Source: Clostridia bacterium
GTDB taxonomy: Bacteria > Bacillota > Clostridia > Christensenellales > Borkfalkiaceae
Direction of reading: 5' to 3'
Assembly: GCA_017399185.1 (NCBI GenBank)
Contig: JAFQEA010000019.1
Coordinates: forward strand, 97,885 to 161,884
DNA length: 64,000 nucleotides
The translations under genes were made by a program, and so were the position numbers. The notes below the pieces were generated by a model, which saw only the letters and a program-made list of their open reading frames with translations, was not told the origin of the DNA and searched no databases. The first letter of the stretch is position 1; every line of letters begins with the position of its first letter. Positions 57,268 to 64,000 of this stretch are shown piece by piece.

Positions 57268-57981
57268 TCAGTCGTCTTTTCTTTTAACGTGGCTTAAAAC
57301 GATAATAAGTAGCCTTAAGAGTTGTGCCAAGGTAACGGCAAGCGCCGCAACGTAGGTTAGTGCAGCAGCCGATAACACGCGCTTTGACGCGCGCAATTCC
57401 TTTTGTGAAAAGTTTCCGCTGTTATCTAAAATGGCAAGTGCGCGGCTTGATGCGTTGAATTCAACGGGTAAGGTTACAAGCTGGAACAGTGCGCTTAAAG
57501 CAAAGCAACCAACGCCAACGTAAGCAACTATTGCGAAATATTCGCCTAAATAGGAAAGAAAGATGCCTGCGATTATCAAAGGGATTGCAAGCTTTGCGCC
57601 AAAATTGGTCACAGGAATCATTTTGTTGCGAAGCTTTAGCGGTGCATACCCTTTTGCGTGCTGGATTGCATGCCCACATTCGTGCGCGGCAACACCGATT
57701 GCCGCCATTGAACTGCTGTTATAAACGTCTTCCGACAGACTGACAATTTTCGTGCGTGGGTCGTAGTGGTCTGTCAAAGAGCCGCCGATTGAAACAACTT
57801 GAACGTCGGTTAAGCCGTTGGCGTTCAGGATTGCACGTGCAACTTCCCGCCCGGTCATACCGCATTCGGCTTTAGTCCTTGAATAGCGGCTGAACGTAAG
57901 CTTTACGTTTCCGCTTATAACAAGCGATAAAATAACGAACGGTAAAACGATAATTATATAGGTCCAATCAATATAAAACAT
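57268..57981 (-). CDS. YugP-type membrane zinc metallopeptidase
   Basis: 237 residues. A membrane anchor at the N-terminus, then VAHECGHAIQHAKGYAPL (HExxH; here in AAHECGHAIQH) near residue 100, and three or four further helices. SVSIGGSLTDHYDPRTKIVSLSE and LPVEFNASSRALAIL are typical of this neutral zinc metallopeptidase family. The true role in bacteria is not settled. TTAAGGTGAT precedes the ATG. Confidence 0.9.
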   Translation of the reverse strand: MFYIDWTYIIIVLPFVILSLVISGNVKLTFSRYSRTKAECGMTGREVARAILNANGLTDVQVVSIGGSLTDHYDPRTKIVSLSEDVYNSSSMAAIGVAAHECGHAIQHAKGYAPLKLRNKMIPVTNFGAKLAIPLIIAGIFLSYLGEYFAIVAYVGVGCFALSALFQLVTLPVEFNASSRALAILDNSGNFSQKELRASKRVLSAAALTYVAALAVTLAQLLRLLIIVLSHVKRKDD

Positions 57982-58069
57982 TTAATCACCTTAACTATTA
58001 TTTATATATTTCTGTCCTAAAATACATTTTAACAAAATCTTGTTAGGTTTTCAGGCACTACTTTGTAAA

Positions 58070-58306
58070 TTATTCCTTGTCAAAGCAGATAAAACCAACC
58101 AAAAGTGAAGCGCCGCCTAAAAAGAAGAAGGACGCTGCAACCTGCCCGACTAAATCGGTAACAAATGGCTTGCCTGCTTCTTGCTGATGCTGTAAAACAA
58201 AGCCTGCATCGGTTAAGTGATGGAAAATCAAATAATCAATCGCAAACAAAACAACTGCAATAATAAAAGAAATAATTGAAAGCTTGATTAATCTTTTGCG
58301 CATCAT
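58070..58306 (-). CDS. small two-helix membrane protein
   Basis: 78 residues. Helix 1 is IISFIIAVVLFAIDYLIF and helix 2 is VAASFFFLGGASLLVGFICF, joined by a short loop with HHLTDAGFVLQHQQEAG. AAGGACG precedes ATG-ATG. No family recognised. It lies 88 bases before the metallopeptidase gene on the same strand, but each may be expressed separately. Confidence 0.7.
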   Translation of the reverse strand: MMRKRLIKLSIISFIIAVVLFAIDYLIFHHLTDAGFVLQHQQEAGKPFVTDLVGQVAASFFFLGGASLLVGFICFDKE

Positions 58307-58403
58307 AAATTCGTCCTTAAATGGTTTTAATTATTATACCACAAAACACCTTTAATGCAAAACAATTAGGCTAAATTTGTAAAATATTACTTTTGATATA
58401 AAA

Positions 58404-58427
58404 AAGGTAAGCATTATTGCTTACCTT
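58404..58427 (-). terminator. terminator after the 20-residue frame (GGTAAGCA type)
   Basis: AAGGTAAGCA-ATAA-TGCTTACCTT followed by TTTT (minus strand). The same GGTAAGCA/TGCTTACC stem recurs at 62842 and 63824. Confidence 0.75.
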
Positions 58428-58488
58428 ACATATAATTATAGTCTGTTAATGCAAAAACTAATACGAAAATTATAATTCTTTTTTTCAT
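58426..58488 (-). CDS. 20-residue hydrophobic peptide (candidate)
   Basis: ATG 58488 has AAGGAA 9 bases upstream and encodes a basic-hydrophobic start MKKRIIIFVLVFAL and a short polar end before TAA, which overlaps the terminator. It resembles a signal peptide without a mature part, so it may be the remnant of a lost lipoprotein or a true membrane peptide. It lies 29 bases after the lipoprotein stop. Weakly supported. Confidence 0.3.
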   Translation of the reverse strand: MKKRIIIFVLVFALTDYNYM

Positions 58489-58517
58489 ATTTTGTTTATT
58501 CCTTATTAATTCACTTA

Positions 58518-59462
58518 CTATGCCACAGGAAGCCAAATATCTAATACCCCCTGAAGTGCTTTATCAGATATATCGTTGCTGACGCGACTGATTATAGTTC
58601 TTAACCCGTCAGTATCATTGTAATAATTATTACCCCAAGGCTGTTCCAACGTCCATAAATCACCACCGATAGTAAACTGCCCCCAATCTTCAGATATACG
58701 TTCTATCACAAAATCTTGTGTGACTTTTTCGGTAGGAGATACCTTCAACGCATAATGCGCTGTAACCTTAAGTGCATTTTCCGCGGTATCTATTACGTAG
58801 TAGAAGTATTGATAAGGCGTATCTTGTACTACACCCGTTTCAATATCCCACGGTGCATTGCGTTGGTATATCCCACGCGCGCCAAATGCTTTGTAATCAT
58901 ATTTCTTTAATTTACCAAGCTGGTTTTCGACATACGTAAGATCCGTATCGCGACTGACCTTTGTCCAACGAACGGTGATTGCTTCAGAGCGCATTGGCCT
59001 TTTCGTTAGCAGTTCGTTATAATCAAAAGCACTTTTTGTATAATTCAGCGAGTTTTTAGTTACGCCCATTTTGTTAAAGCCGCTTTGCTCATTTACGGTC
59101 AAAGCGTCGTTAAAAATAACGTATTCTACCTCTGAAGAATTTTCAGCGTTGTATTCATAGGACAGGGTAACCTCTTTTACGTATGCGGGGGCATTGGCCT
59201 CCTTATGCACGTAGTAACCCGTATTCGTGCCAGTAATAATAAGATAATCCTCGTATAAATATTCTTGGTCTTCAATGTAATTATAAGTCCTGGGGGTGTA
59301 ATCTTCCTTACGCTCGTATTTAGGCGTATAAGTATAACTCGTAAGCTTATACGTGCCCTTGACAGTCTTCATTTTTTGTCCGGAAATCGTATAGCACCCT
59401 GAAAATGCCAGCACCAATACAAGTGTGAGAATTGCCGCAAATAATCTTTTAACGTTTTTCAT
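58518..59462 (-). CDS. lipoprotein of unknown function
   Basis: 314 residues. Signal peptide with lipobox AFSGC (Cys23) gives an extracytoplasmic, lipid-anchored protein. The mature part is beta-rich, with many Tyr and Thr residues and alternating patterns (KGTYKLTSYTYTPKYERK); no family recognised. TAAGGAG precedes the ATG. It follows the TetR regulator by 18 bases on the same strand, so the two are probably one operon; TetR may control it. Confidence 0.8.
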   Translation of the reverse strand: MKNVKRLFAAILTLVLVLAFSGCYTISGQKMKTVKGTYKLTSYTYTPKYERKEDYTPRTYNYIEDQEYLYEDYLIITGTNTGYYVHKEANAPAYVKEVTLSYEYNAENSSEVEYVIFNDALTVNEQSGFNKMGVTKNSLNYTKSAFDYNELLTKRPMRSEAITVRWTKVSRDTDLTYVENQLGKLKKYDYKAFGARGIYQRNAPWDIETGVVQDTPYQYFYYVIDTAENALKVTAHYALKVSPTEKVTQDFVIERISEDWGQFTIGGDLWTLEQPWGNNYYNDTDGLRTIISRVSNDISDKALQGVLDIWLPVA

Positions 59463-59480
59463 TTTTTCTCCTTATAAGCC

Positions 59481-60206
59481 TTATTTTTTATTTTTTTCTC
59501 TTAAATATTTAGCACGCCTTTTCTTAAAATCATCCAAGGCTTTTTCATGCTTATTATTTATATATTCCTTAAACTCTTTCAAAACTCTAAGCCCTATCGC
59601 TATGTAATCCATAGAAAGAACCTTTTTCACTTTTGTTTGAATGATATCTTCTGGAACGTTGTACAGCCGCATTATAGTCGTCAAAGCAAGCTCTATCCTT
59701 ATTTCTAACGGCGATGAAGTTTCCGTTGTCATAAGAGCAGCGTACTCTATACCTGAAACAATATCCTCTGCTTCTCTGAATTTTTCTTCGCTCCAGCCCT
59801 TACAGTAAAAGGAAAAAACCTTCTTCATTTTTTCAATATCGTTCTTACGTATTATATTCAAGGTCATAGGGATTGTGTAAGAAGAAATAAAGAAGTCCCT
59901 TATATTTTCATCCTGCTCACTTGCGCTGACCATTGTTGTCAGCTCCAAACAATAAGCAAGCAAGGAATTAAACCCATCCTGAGCCTCTTCTTCCATAAGC
60001 TTCCACTGAAAATCGCATAGTTCTTCGACTAAAACAGCAAGTAAGTCTTCTTTTTTAGTAAAATGGAAATTAAAATTGCCGGTGCTTATGCCAAGCTCTT
60101 CACTCATGACCTTTGTGGAAGTGTTGGTATATCCCTTCTCCAAAAACATATTGCAGCCCATTAAAATAATTTCAGAGCGAGTATCCCTTTTAACGTTCCT
60201 TTGCAA
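59481..60206 (-). CDS. TetR-family transcriptional regulator
   Basis: 241 residues. The N-terminal HTH reads IILMGCNMFLEKGYTNTSTKVMSEELGISTGNFNFHFTKKEDLL, a standard TetR domain (quoted as landmark). The C-terminal ligand domain is divergent. The start is TTG at 60206 with GGGGGGGAC upstream. A palindrome overlaps its -35 box (60282-60295), consistent with autorepression. The ligand is unknown. It is followed by the lipoprotein gene. Confidence 0.88.
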   Translation of the reverse strand: MQRNVKRDTRSEIILMGCNMFLEKGYTNTSTKVMSEELGISTGNFNFHFTKKEDLLAVLVEELCDFQWKLMEEEAQDGFNSLLAYCLELTTMVSASEQDENIRDFFISSYTIPMTLNIIRKNDIEKMKKVFSFYCKGWSEEKFREAEDIVSGIEYAALMTTETSSPLEIRIELALTTIMRLYNVPEDIIQTKVKKVLSMDYIAIGLRVLKEFKEYINNKHEKALDDFKKRRAKYLREKNKK

Positions 60207-60256
60207 TTTACCGTCCCCCCCTTTAAGCCTTGTTTCGTCCTATTAGGTTTGTTCCT

Positions 60257-60295
60257 ATTATATCATTAAGAGAAATGCTTGTCAATCATGATTGA
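60257..60295 (-). promoter_or_regulatory. tetR promoter with overlapping palindrome
   Basis: TTGACA (60285-60280), 17 bases, TATAAT (60262-60257) on the minus strand. TCAATCATGATTGA (60282-60295), a perfect 14-bp palindrome, covers the -35 box. The remaining part of 60207-60587 holds a terminator at 60373-60412 but no gene. Confidence 0.6.
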
Positions 60296-60372
60296 TAATA
60301 AATGTGAAAAATCATATAAAATTTTAATCAGTTTTGGATAGAAAACACATAAATTGCTATTAACAATAAAAG

Positions 60373-60412
60373 AAAAAAAGCTTGCAAGGGTAAAAAATCA
60401 TCCCTGCAAGCC
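60373..60412 (-). terminator. terminator downstream of the second trkH-trkA operon
   Basis: On the minus strand GCTTGCAGGG pairs with CCCTTGCAAGC (one bulge) and is followed by TTTTTTTC. It lies about 180 bases past the trkA stop. Confidence 0.65.
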
Positions 60413-60587
60413 TATGTTTTTGATAAAAAACTTACTAAATATGGCAAAACACCACCGTTTTTGCAATAAAAAAGCCATAATACCGATACTTTTAATATCA
60501 ATATTACGGACTTTTATGAGTAACCTGAAATTTTAAACAATTTAACAATAAGTTAATGCTTTTATAACGTGCAAATAAATTAAAAAT

Positions 60588-61238
60588 TTATTTTAATTTC
60601 CCTAATTTTGCAGTATTTGCAATAACGATTAGCGAGCTTTCCGAATCAAGTACCTGCTCGGGATTAACGTTAACGTTTACCTTTTCATCCTTTTTAATGG
60701 CAATGATATTAAAACCGTATTTTTTACGGAGATTCAGTTCAATCAAGTTCTTACCGCACCATTCTTCCTTGACGTCAATTTCGACAATTGACGCGTCCTT
60801 GGATAAAGATATCACGTCAATAAAGCCGGAGCTGAGCAAATTTTTGGCAAGACGGACGCCTGATTCGTTTTCAGGAAAAACTACTTGATCTGCACCTACA
60901 AGAAGCAATATTTTTTGCTGCATCTCGTTGGAGCATTTTGCTATAACGGTTTTAACGCCTGCCTCTTTACAAAGTGCAACTGCCATTACACTCGCTTCAA
61001 GACTGCTTGCCATACAAACGATAACGGTATCAATATTACCAATCCCCAGACGTGAGACGACCTCTGCATCAGTAACGTCTGCGCATTTGCAAACGGGCAA
61101 ATATGCTGCCGCATCGTTTACGATTTTTTCGTCGGTATCAACGGCAATAACCTCCATGCCGTTCTCTACAAGCTCTCTCGCTACGGCTATACCATATCTC
61201 CCAAGTCCAAAGACTGCATATGTTTTCTTTGCTTTCAT
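60588..61238 (-). CDS. trkA: TrkA/KtrA-type potassium channel regulatory protein, second copy
   Basis: 216 residues. VFGLGRYGIAVARELVENGMEVIAVDTDEKIVND is the Rossmann start and the RCK-C part begins near residue 135 (VEIDVKEEWCGKNLIELNLRKKYGF). It differs from the copy at 11714 throughout, so the two are old paralogues, perhaps with different nucleotide or c-di-AMP responses. GAGGAG precedes the ATG, 10 bases after the trkH stop. No kdpD/kdpE genes accompany this pair. Confidence 0.92.
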   Translation of the reverse strand: MKAKKTYAVFGLGRYGIAVARELVENGMEVIAVDTDEKIVNDAAAYLPVCKCADVTDAEVVSRLGIGNIDTVIVCMASSLEASVMAVALCKEAGVKTVIAKCSNEMQQKILLLVGADQVVFPENESGVRLAKNLLSSGFIDVISLSKDASIVEIDVKEEWCGKNLIELNLRKKYGFNIIAIKKDEKVNVNVNPEQVLDSESSLIVIANTAKLGKLK

Positions 61239-61248
61239 AAATTTCTCC

Positions 61249-62610
61249 TCATCCTATACTAATATCTTCCGTCGGTTCTGAAATCACGTTTTGGCTTTCG
61301 TTTTTACTGCCAAGCGCTACCGCAAGTGATATAGGACCGACTCTACCTAAATACATTGTTACTGTAATAATTAACTTTCCAAGCGTATCAAGCGTGCCGG
61401 TCAGGTTTCTTGAAAGACCTACCGTTGCCGTAGCGCTGACTGTTTCATAGACCACATCAATGAAGGATGCACTACTTGTTGCCATCAATAATATCGTTGA
61501 TACCAAGCATATCGTAATAAATGCTACCGCCACAGCAACCGCTTTTTTAACGGCCTCCTCGGAAATACGGCGGCCGAATAAGGTTGCTCTCTTTCTGTTT
61601 CTGATAGTGGCAAATGCCGAGCAAACAAGTATTGCAACTGTTACTGTTTTCATACCACCTGCAGTTCCCACGGGCGAGCCACCTATCAACATTAAGATAA
61701 TAGATATGGTGGCAGAGGCGTTAGTTAGGTTCTCCTGCGGAATAGAGGCAAAACCTGCTGTCCTCGTAGTAACCGATTGAAAAAATGATACTTGTATTTT
61801 ATCAAACAAAGACATCTTTCCTATGGTTAACGGATTTGTGTATTCAAAAACAAATATGAGAATCGCACCGAATAAAATAAGTCCTGCGGTAACGGTAATT
61901 GCAATCTTTGAGTGCAACGTCAGGTGTCTGAATATCCTGCGGTTCTTTGAAGAACGGCTCCTTACGACACGAAGCACATCCCACCAGACTATATAACCAA
62001 GACCGCCAAGAACAATAAGCACCGAAGTAACAATATTAATTAATGGATTAGTAGCATAATTACAAAGGCTGTTTTCTGCTATTATATCAATGCCCGCGTT
62101 GCAAAAAGCAGAAACGGCATTGAATAGCGATATCCATATACCCTTCGCGCCAAAATCCGGCACAAATACAAGCATATAAAGTGCAGCACCTATTCCTTCA
62201 ATAATCAGTGTACCGAACAATACGTTTTTAACAAACTTGGCAAGACCTGACATTGTGTTTAAATTAAACGAATCCTGAATAAGCAAACGGTCGCCGATAC
62301 CCATTTTCCGATTAAGAAGAAGCATCAGCCCTGACATAATAGTAATGATTCCAAGACCGCCAATCTGTATCAAAAGCAAAATAACAATCTGTCCGAACAC
62401 GCTCCACGTTGATACGGTGGGGAGCGTAACAAGTCCCGTCACACAAGTAGCGGTTGTTGCCGTAAAAAGTGCGTCTATATACGACACGGGTTCTTCGCTC
62501 TTTGAACTAATCGGCAACGCTAAAAGCCCGCTTCCTATAATAATGGTCACAAGAAAACTAATCAATATAATCTGTGTGGTAGTAAACTTGAATTTCCTTT
62601 TTTTAATCAT
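61249..62610 (-). CDS. trkH: TrkH/KtrB-type potassium uptake membrane subunit, second copy
   Basis: 453 residues with four pore repeats: TATTATCVTGLVTLPT, VSAFCNAGIDIIAENS, QSVTTRTAGFASIPQ and TVSATATVGLSRNLTG. SPVGTAGGMKTVT follows the third repeat. It pairs with trkA at 60588. Start ATG 62610 has AGGGTAA upstream. A strong promoter and a terminator-bearing leader precede it (62636-62721), so expression is likely controlled after initiation. Confidence 0.93.
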   Translation of the reverse strand: MIKKRKFKFTTTQIILISFLVTIIIGSGLLALPISSKSEEPVSYIDALFTATTATCVTGLVTLPTVSTWSVFGQIVILLLIQIGGLGIITIMSGLMLLLNRKMGIGDRLLIQDSFNLNTMSGLAKFVKNVLFGTLIIEGIGAALYMLVFVPDFGAKGIWISLFNAVSAFCNAGIDIIAENSLCNYATNPLINIVTSVLIVLGGLGYIVWWDVLRVVRSRSSKNRRIFRHLTLHSKIAITVTAGLILFGAILIFVFEYTNPLTIGKMSLFDKIQVSFFQSVTTRTAGFASIPQENLTNASATISIILMLIGGSPVGTAGGMKTVTVAILVCSAFATIRNRKRATLFGRRISEEAVKKAVAVAVAFITICLVSTILLMATSSASFIDVVYETVSATATVGLSRNLTGTLDTLGKLIITVTMYLGRVGPISLAVALGSKNESQNVISEPTEDISIG

Positions 62611-62623
62611 AAAATTTTACCCT

Positions 62624-62721
62624 AAAAAAAACATAAAAGAACCAACGTCCTCTGCAGTCAGCTGGTTCCCTTTATGATTATTGGTTTTAATAATTATAAC
62701 ATATCTTACAGCTTGTGTCAA
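62624..62721 (-). promoter_or_regulatory. promoter and terminator-containing leader of the second trkH
   Basis: TTGACA (62721-62716), 17 bases, TATAAT (62698-62693). The leader contains a 12-bp stem with three G-U pairs, AAGGGAACCAGC (62672-62661) with GTTGGTTCTTTT (62647-62636), and then a run of eight T (62632-62624). An earlier AACCAA (about 62687-62682) could pair with the TTGGTT arm and prevent the terminator. It matches no riboswitch class I know. Confidence 0.55.
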
Positions 62722-62841
62722 TATGTTTTTATACCGCACGGAATTATTAATTTATAATTTTAAAAACTGAACCATATCCCCAAAATACACAAAAGGGGTA
62801 CAATAATCAAAATGCAACGGTTTTCAGATTACCAACGCACC

Positions 62842-62874
62842 AAAAAAGGTAAGCAATTTTTGCTTACCTTTTTT
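62842..62874 (-). terminator. terminator after the 135-residue lipoprotein (GGTAAGCA type)
   Basis: AAAAAAGGTAAGCA-ATTTT-TGCTTACCTTTTTT, symmetric, with runs on both sides. The same hairpin recurs at 63824-63856. Confidence 0.8.
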
Positions 62875-62944
62875 GTGAATAATCAAAAATTTTGATACCG
62901 TTTTAGTTCGATAAATTGGAATTTGTTTGTTCTCTTCACTTAAA

Positions 62945-63352
62945 TTAATTGTACTCAAACTCAAAATCACCATCTACACATTTACCTATCGTTTCGAGAA
63001 TAATGTAGATTGATTTTTCGTTATCATATTTATCATCAAGTATAATGGTTTCGTCGTAGGATTCTCCACCCTTGACAATAAGGAGCAATTCTTTTTCACC
63101 ATCAACACCGATATAAACATTCATCTCGCCTTCAGCAAGACTTGCTTCAAAATCAAGTGTATGCTCGGCAATACCATCTCTTCTTAACTTGAAATTATAC
63201 GTTCCCTTAAAGGTATCAAATTTCATACTTGCTTCATTGCCCTGACAGGAAGTAATCAACATGGTTGCAGAATAACTCTTGACATATCCCCCACAACTAC
63301 AGAGCATAAATAATGTAAGTATCAGTACCAATACAAAACATACTTTTTTCAT
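62945..63352 (-). CDS. small lipoprotein of unknown function
   Basis: 135 residues. Signal peptide with lipobox MLCSC (Cys19) before GGY. The mature part is beta-rich and acidic (FKLRRDGIAEHTLDFEASLAEG, EMNVYIGVDGEKELLLIVKGG). Family not recognised. I use ATG 63352 with AAAGGGG upstream; a 41-codon longer frame has no site and would bury the signal peptide. It stands between two near-copies of the same 3' flanking DNA (62814-62930 and 63801-63915). Confidence 0.75.
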   Translation of the reverse strand: MKKVCFVLVLILTLFMLCSCGGYVKSYSATMLITSCQGNEASMKFDTFKGTYNFKLRRDGIAEHTLDFEASLAEGEMNVYIGVDGEKELLLIVKGGESYDETIILDDKYDNEKSIYIILETIGKCVDGDFEFEYN

Positions 63353-63554
63353 ACCTGTATTCCCCTTTATATTTTGTTTTATCAAATTCTTGATTTTAGG
63401 TGAGTTTATTATATCATATAATCCATTGAAAATCAATAATTTTTTAAGCGAATCAATAATTGAACGATACCCCATAAATTGAACGATTTGTATTTTACAG
63501 CTATAAAAAAATGGATTGCAAGGACGAAAGCCATCCCAGCAAGCCTTATAAATT

Positions 63555-63767
63555 TAATGAAATCCTGCTTTGCAGGATGAAATCCAAACGAGTTTGGATG
63601 AAATCTTCAGCCTATGGCTTCAGATGAAATCAAATCCGCCTAATATAACCTTGCGAAGCAAGATTTCATCACAAAGTGATTTCATCCACGAAGTGGATTT
63701 ATTCCGCTAAAGGCGGATTTAGTTAAAAAAGACTGCAATTTTGTATCAAAATTACAGTCTTTTTTTG
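63555..63767. repeat. GATGAAATC multi-hairpin repeat element, copy 2, with end terminator
   Basis: Same architecture as the copy at 32526 but different hairpin sequences: CCTGCTTTGCAGG, CCAAACGAGTTTGG and CAGCCTATGGCTTCAG separated by ATGAAATC, then CCTTGCGAAGCAAG, CACAAAGTG and CCACGAAGTGG separated by ATTTCATC, then CCGCTAAAGGCGG. It ends in a hairpin AAAAAAGACTG...CAGTCTTTTTTT (63725-63767). Hairpins vary in both arms together between the copies while the 8-9-base spacers are kept. Confidence 0.7.
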
Positions 63768-63823
63768 GACGCTCCTCGCGCGAACCATCGGGAACACAAT
63801 GGTTTTCAAGTTACCATTCCACC

Positions 63824-63856
63824 AAAAAAGGTAAGCAATTTTTGCTTACCTTTTTT
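63824..63856 (-). terminator. terminator after the right-edge gene (GGTAAGCA type)
   Basis: AAAAAAGGTAAGCA-ATTTT-TGCTTACCTTTTTT, identical in its stem to 62842-62874, located about 60 bases past the stop of the partial gene. Confidence 0.8.
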
Positions 63857-63913
63857 GGTGGAGTAAGAGCAACCTAAATCGAACCGTTTACTGTCCGATA
63901 AATTGGAATTTGA

Positions 63914-64000
63914 TTATTTGCTTGAATATGTATATTTTGCGATTAAGGTTTGTTCAATACTATCTTCCGTTGTATCTGCAAAAAGGGTTCTTTCATAAGC
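63914..64000 (-). CDS. C-terminal end of an unidentified protein (runs off the right edge)
   Basis: The last 28 codons of a minus-strand frame, ending AKYTYSSK and TAA at 63914. It begins inside the window edge with AYERTLFADTTEDSIE. Too little is visible to name it. It shares the downstream sequence of the small lipoprotein at 62945 (CGATAAATTGGAATTTG and the GGTAAGCA terminator), so it may be a related lipoprotein gene. Confidence 0.5.
   Translation of the reverse strand, partial: AYERTLFADTTEDSIEQTLIAKYTYSSK

Overview
The window looks like a chromosomal segment of a low-GC, anaerobic, Clostridia-like Firmicute. It has strong TTGACA-17-TATAAT promoters, AGGAGG-type ribosome binding sites and U-tract terminators. 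Several gene orders are typical of the group (miaB-mutS-mutL-miaA-ynbB next to lexA; M50 protease-scpA-scpB-DUF2953-gerW-dacF-rluB). I cannot name the species from the sequence. A gerW/ytfJ-type gene hints at a sporulating lineage but proves nothing by itself.

Layout. 1-4.2 kb: the 5' part of mnmE, two membrane proteins (one a CPBP protease) and an archaeal-type prolyl-tRNA synthetase, all on the minus strand. 4.2-6.3 kb: about 2 kb without protein genes, holding nine consecutive promoter plus hairpin plus terminator units on the plus strand, ending at transketolase (6.4-8.4 kb). I read this as a tandem array of small RNA genes and consider it the most interesting object here. 8.6-13.7 kb: trkH-trkA-small membrane protein, then a shortened kdpD and kdpE, which together form a potassium module without a Kdp ATPase. 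14-19.4 kb: a 43-residue protein, a pyrophosphatase-like protein, a QueG-like iron-sulfur protein, dtd, a lytic transglycosylase, coaE and polA. 19.5-25.6 kb: two tRNA-Leu genes bracket an accessory block (NERD protein, HNH endonuclease, membrane protein, vWA protein, HTH protein with a candidate operator), a cobalamin-riboswitch-controlled DUF4430 lipoprotein with an ECF substrate-binding component, and an inorganic pyrophosphatase. 25.8-32.4 kb: degV, a phosphopantetheinyl transferase, galM-galK-galE-nagB (no galT), ASCH and HIT proteins. 32.5-36 kb: a structured repeat, tRNA-Val/Gly/Cys, an RluA-type pseudouridine synthase and dxs. 36-47 kb: lexA, ynbB, miaA, mutL, mutS, miaB and a bifunctional class A PBP. 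47-55 kb: two EamA transporters, and the rluB/dacF/gerW/DUF2953/scpB/scpA/M50 cluster in which dacF carries an in-frame stop. 55-64 kb: a leucine-rich-repeat lipoprotein, a zinc metallopeptidase, two other lipoproteins, a TetR regulator, a second trkH-trkA pair behind a terminator-containing leader, and a second copy of the structured repeat.

Regulation by RNA is a recurring theme: the nine-unit array, the B12 riboswitch, a leader-peptide/terminator arrangement before one EamA transporter, a terminator in the leader of the second trkH, a hairpin that covers a ribosome binding site at 49.0 kb, and possible leaderless expression of miaB. All functional statements come from reading motifs and gene order; nothing was searched or folded by computer.
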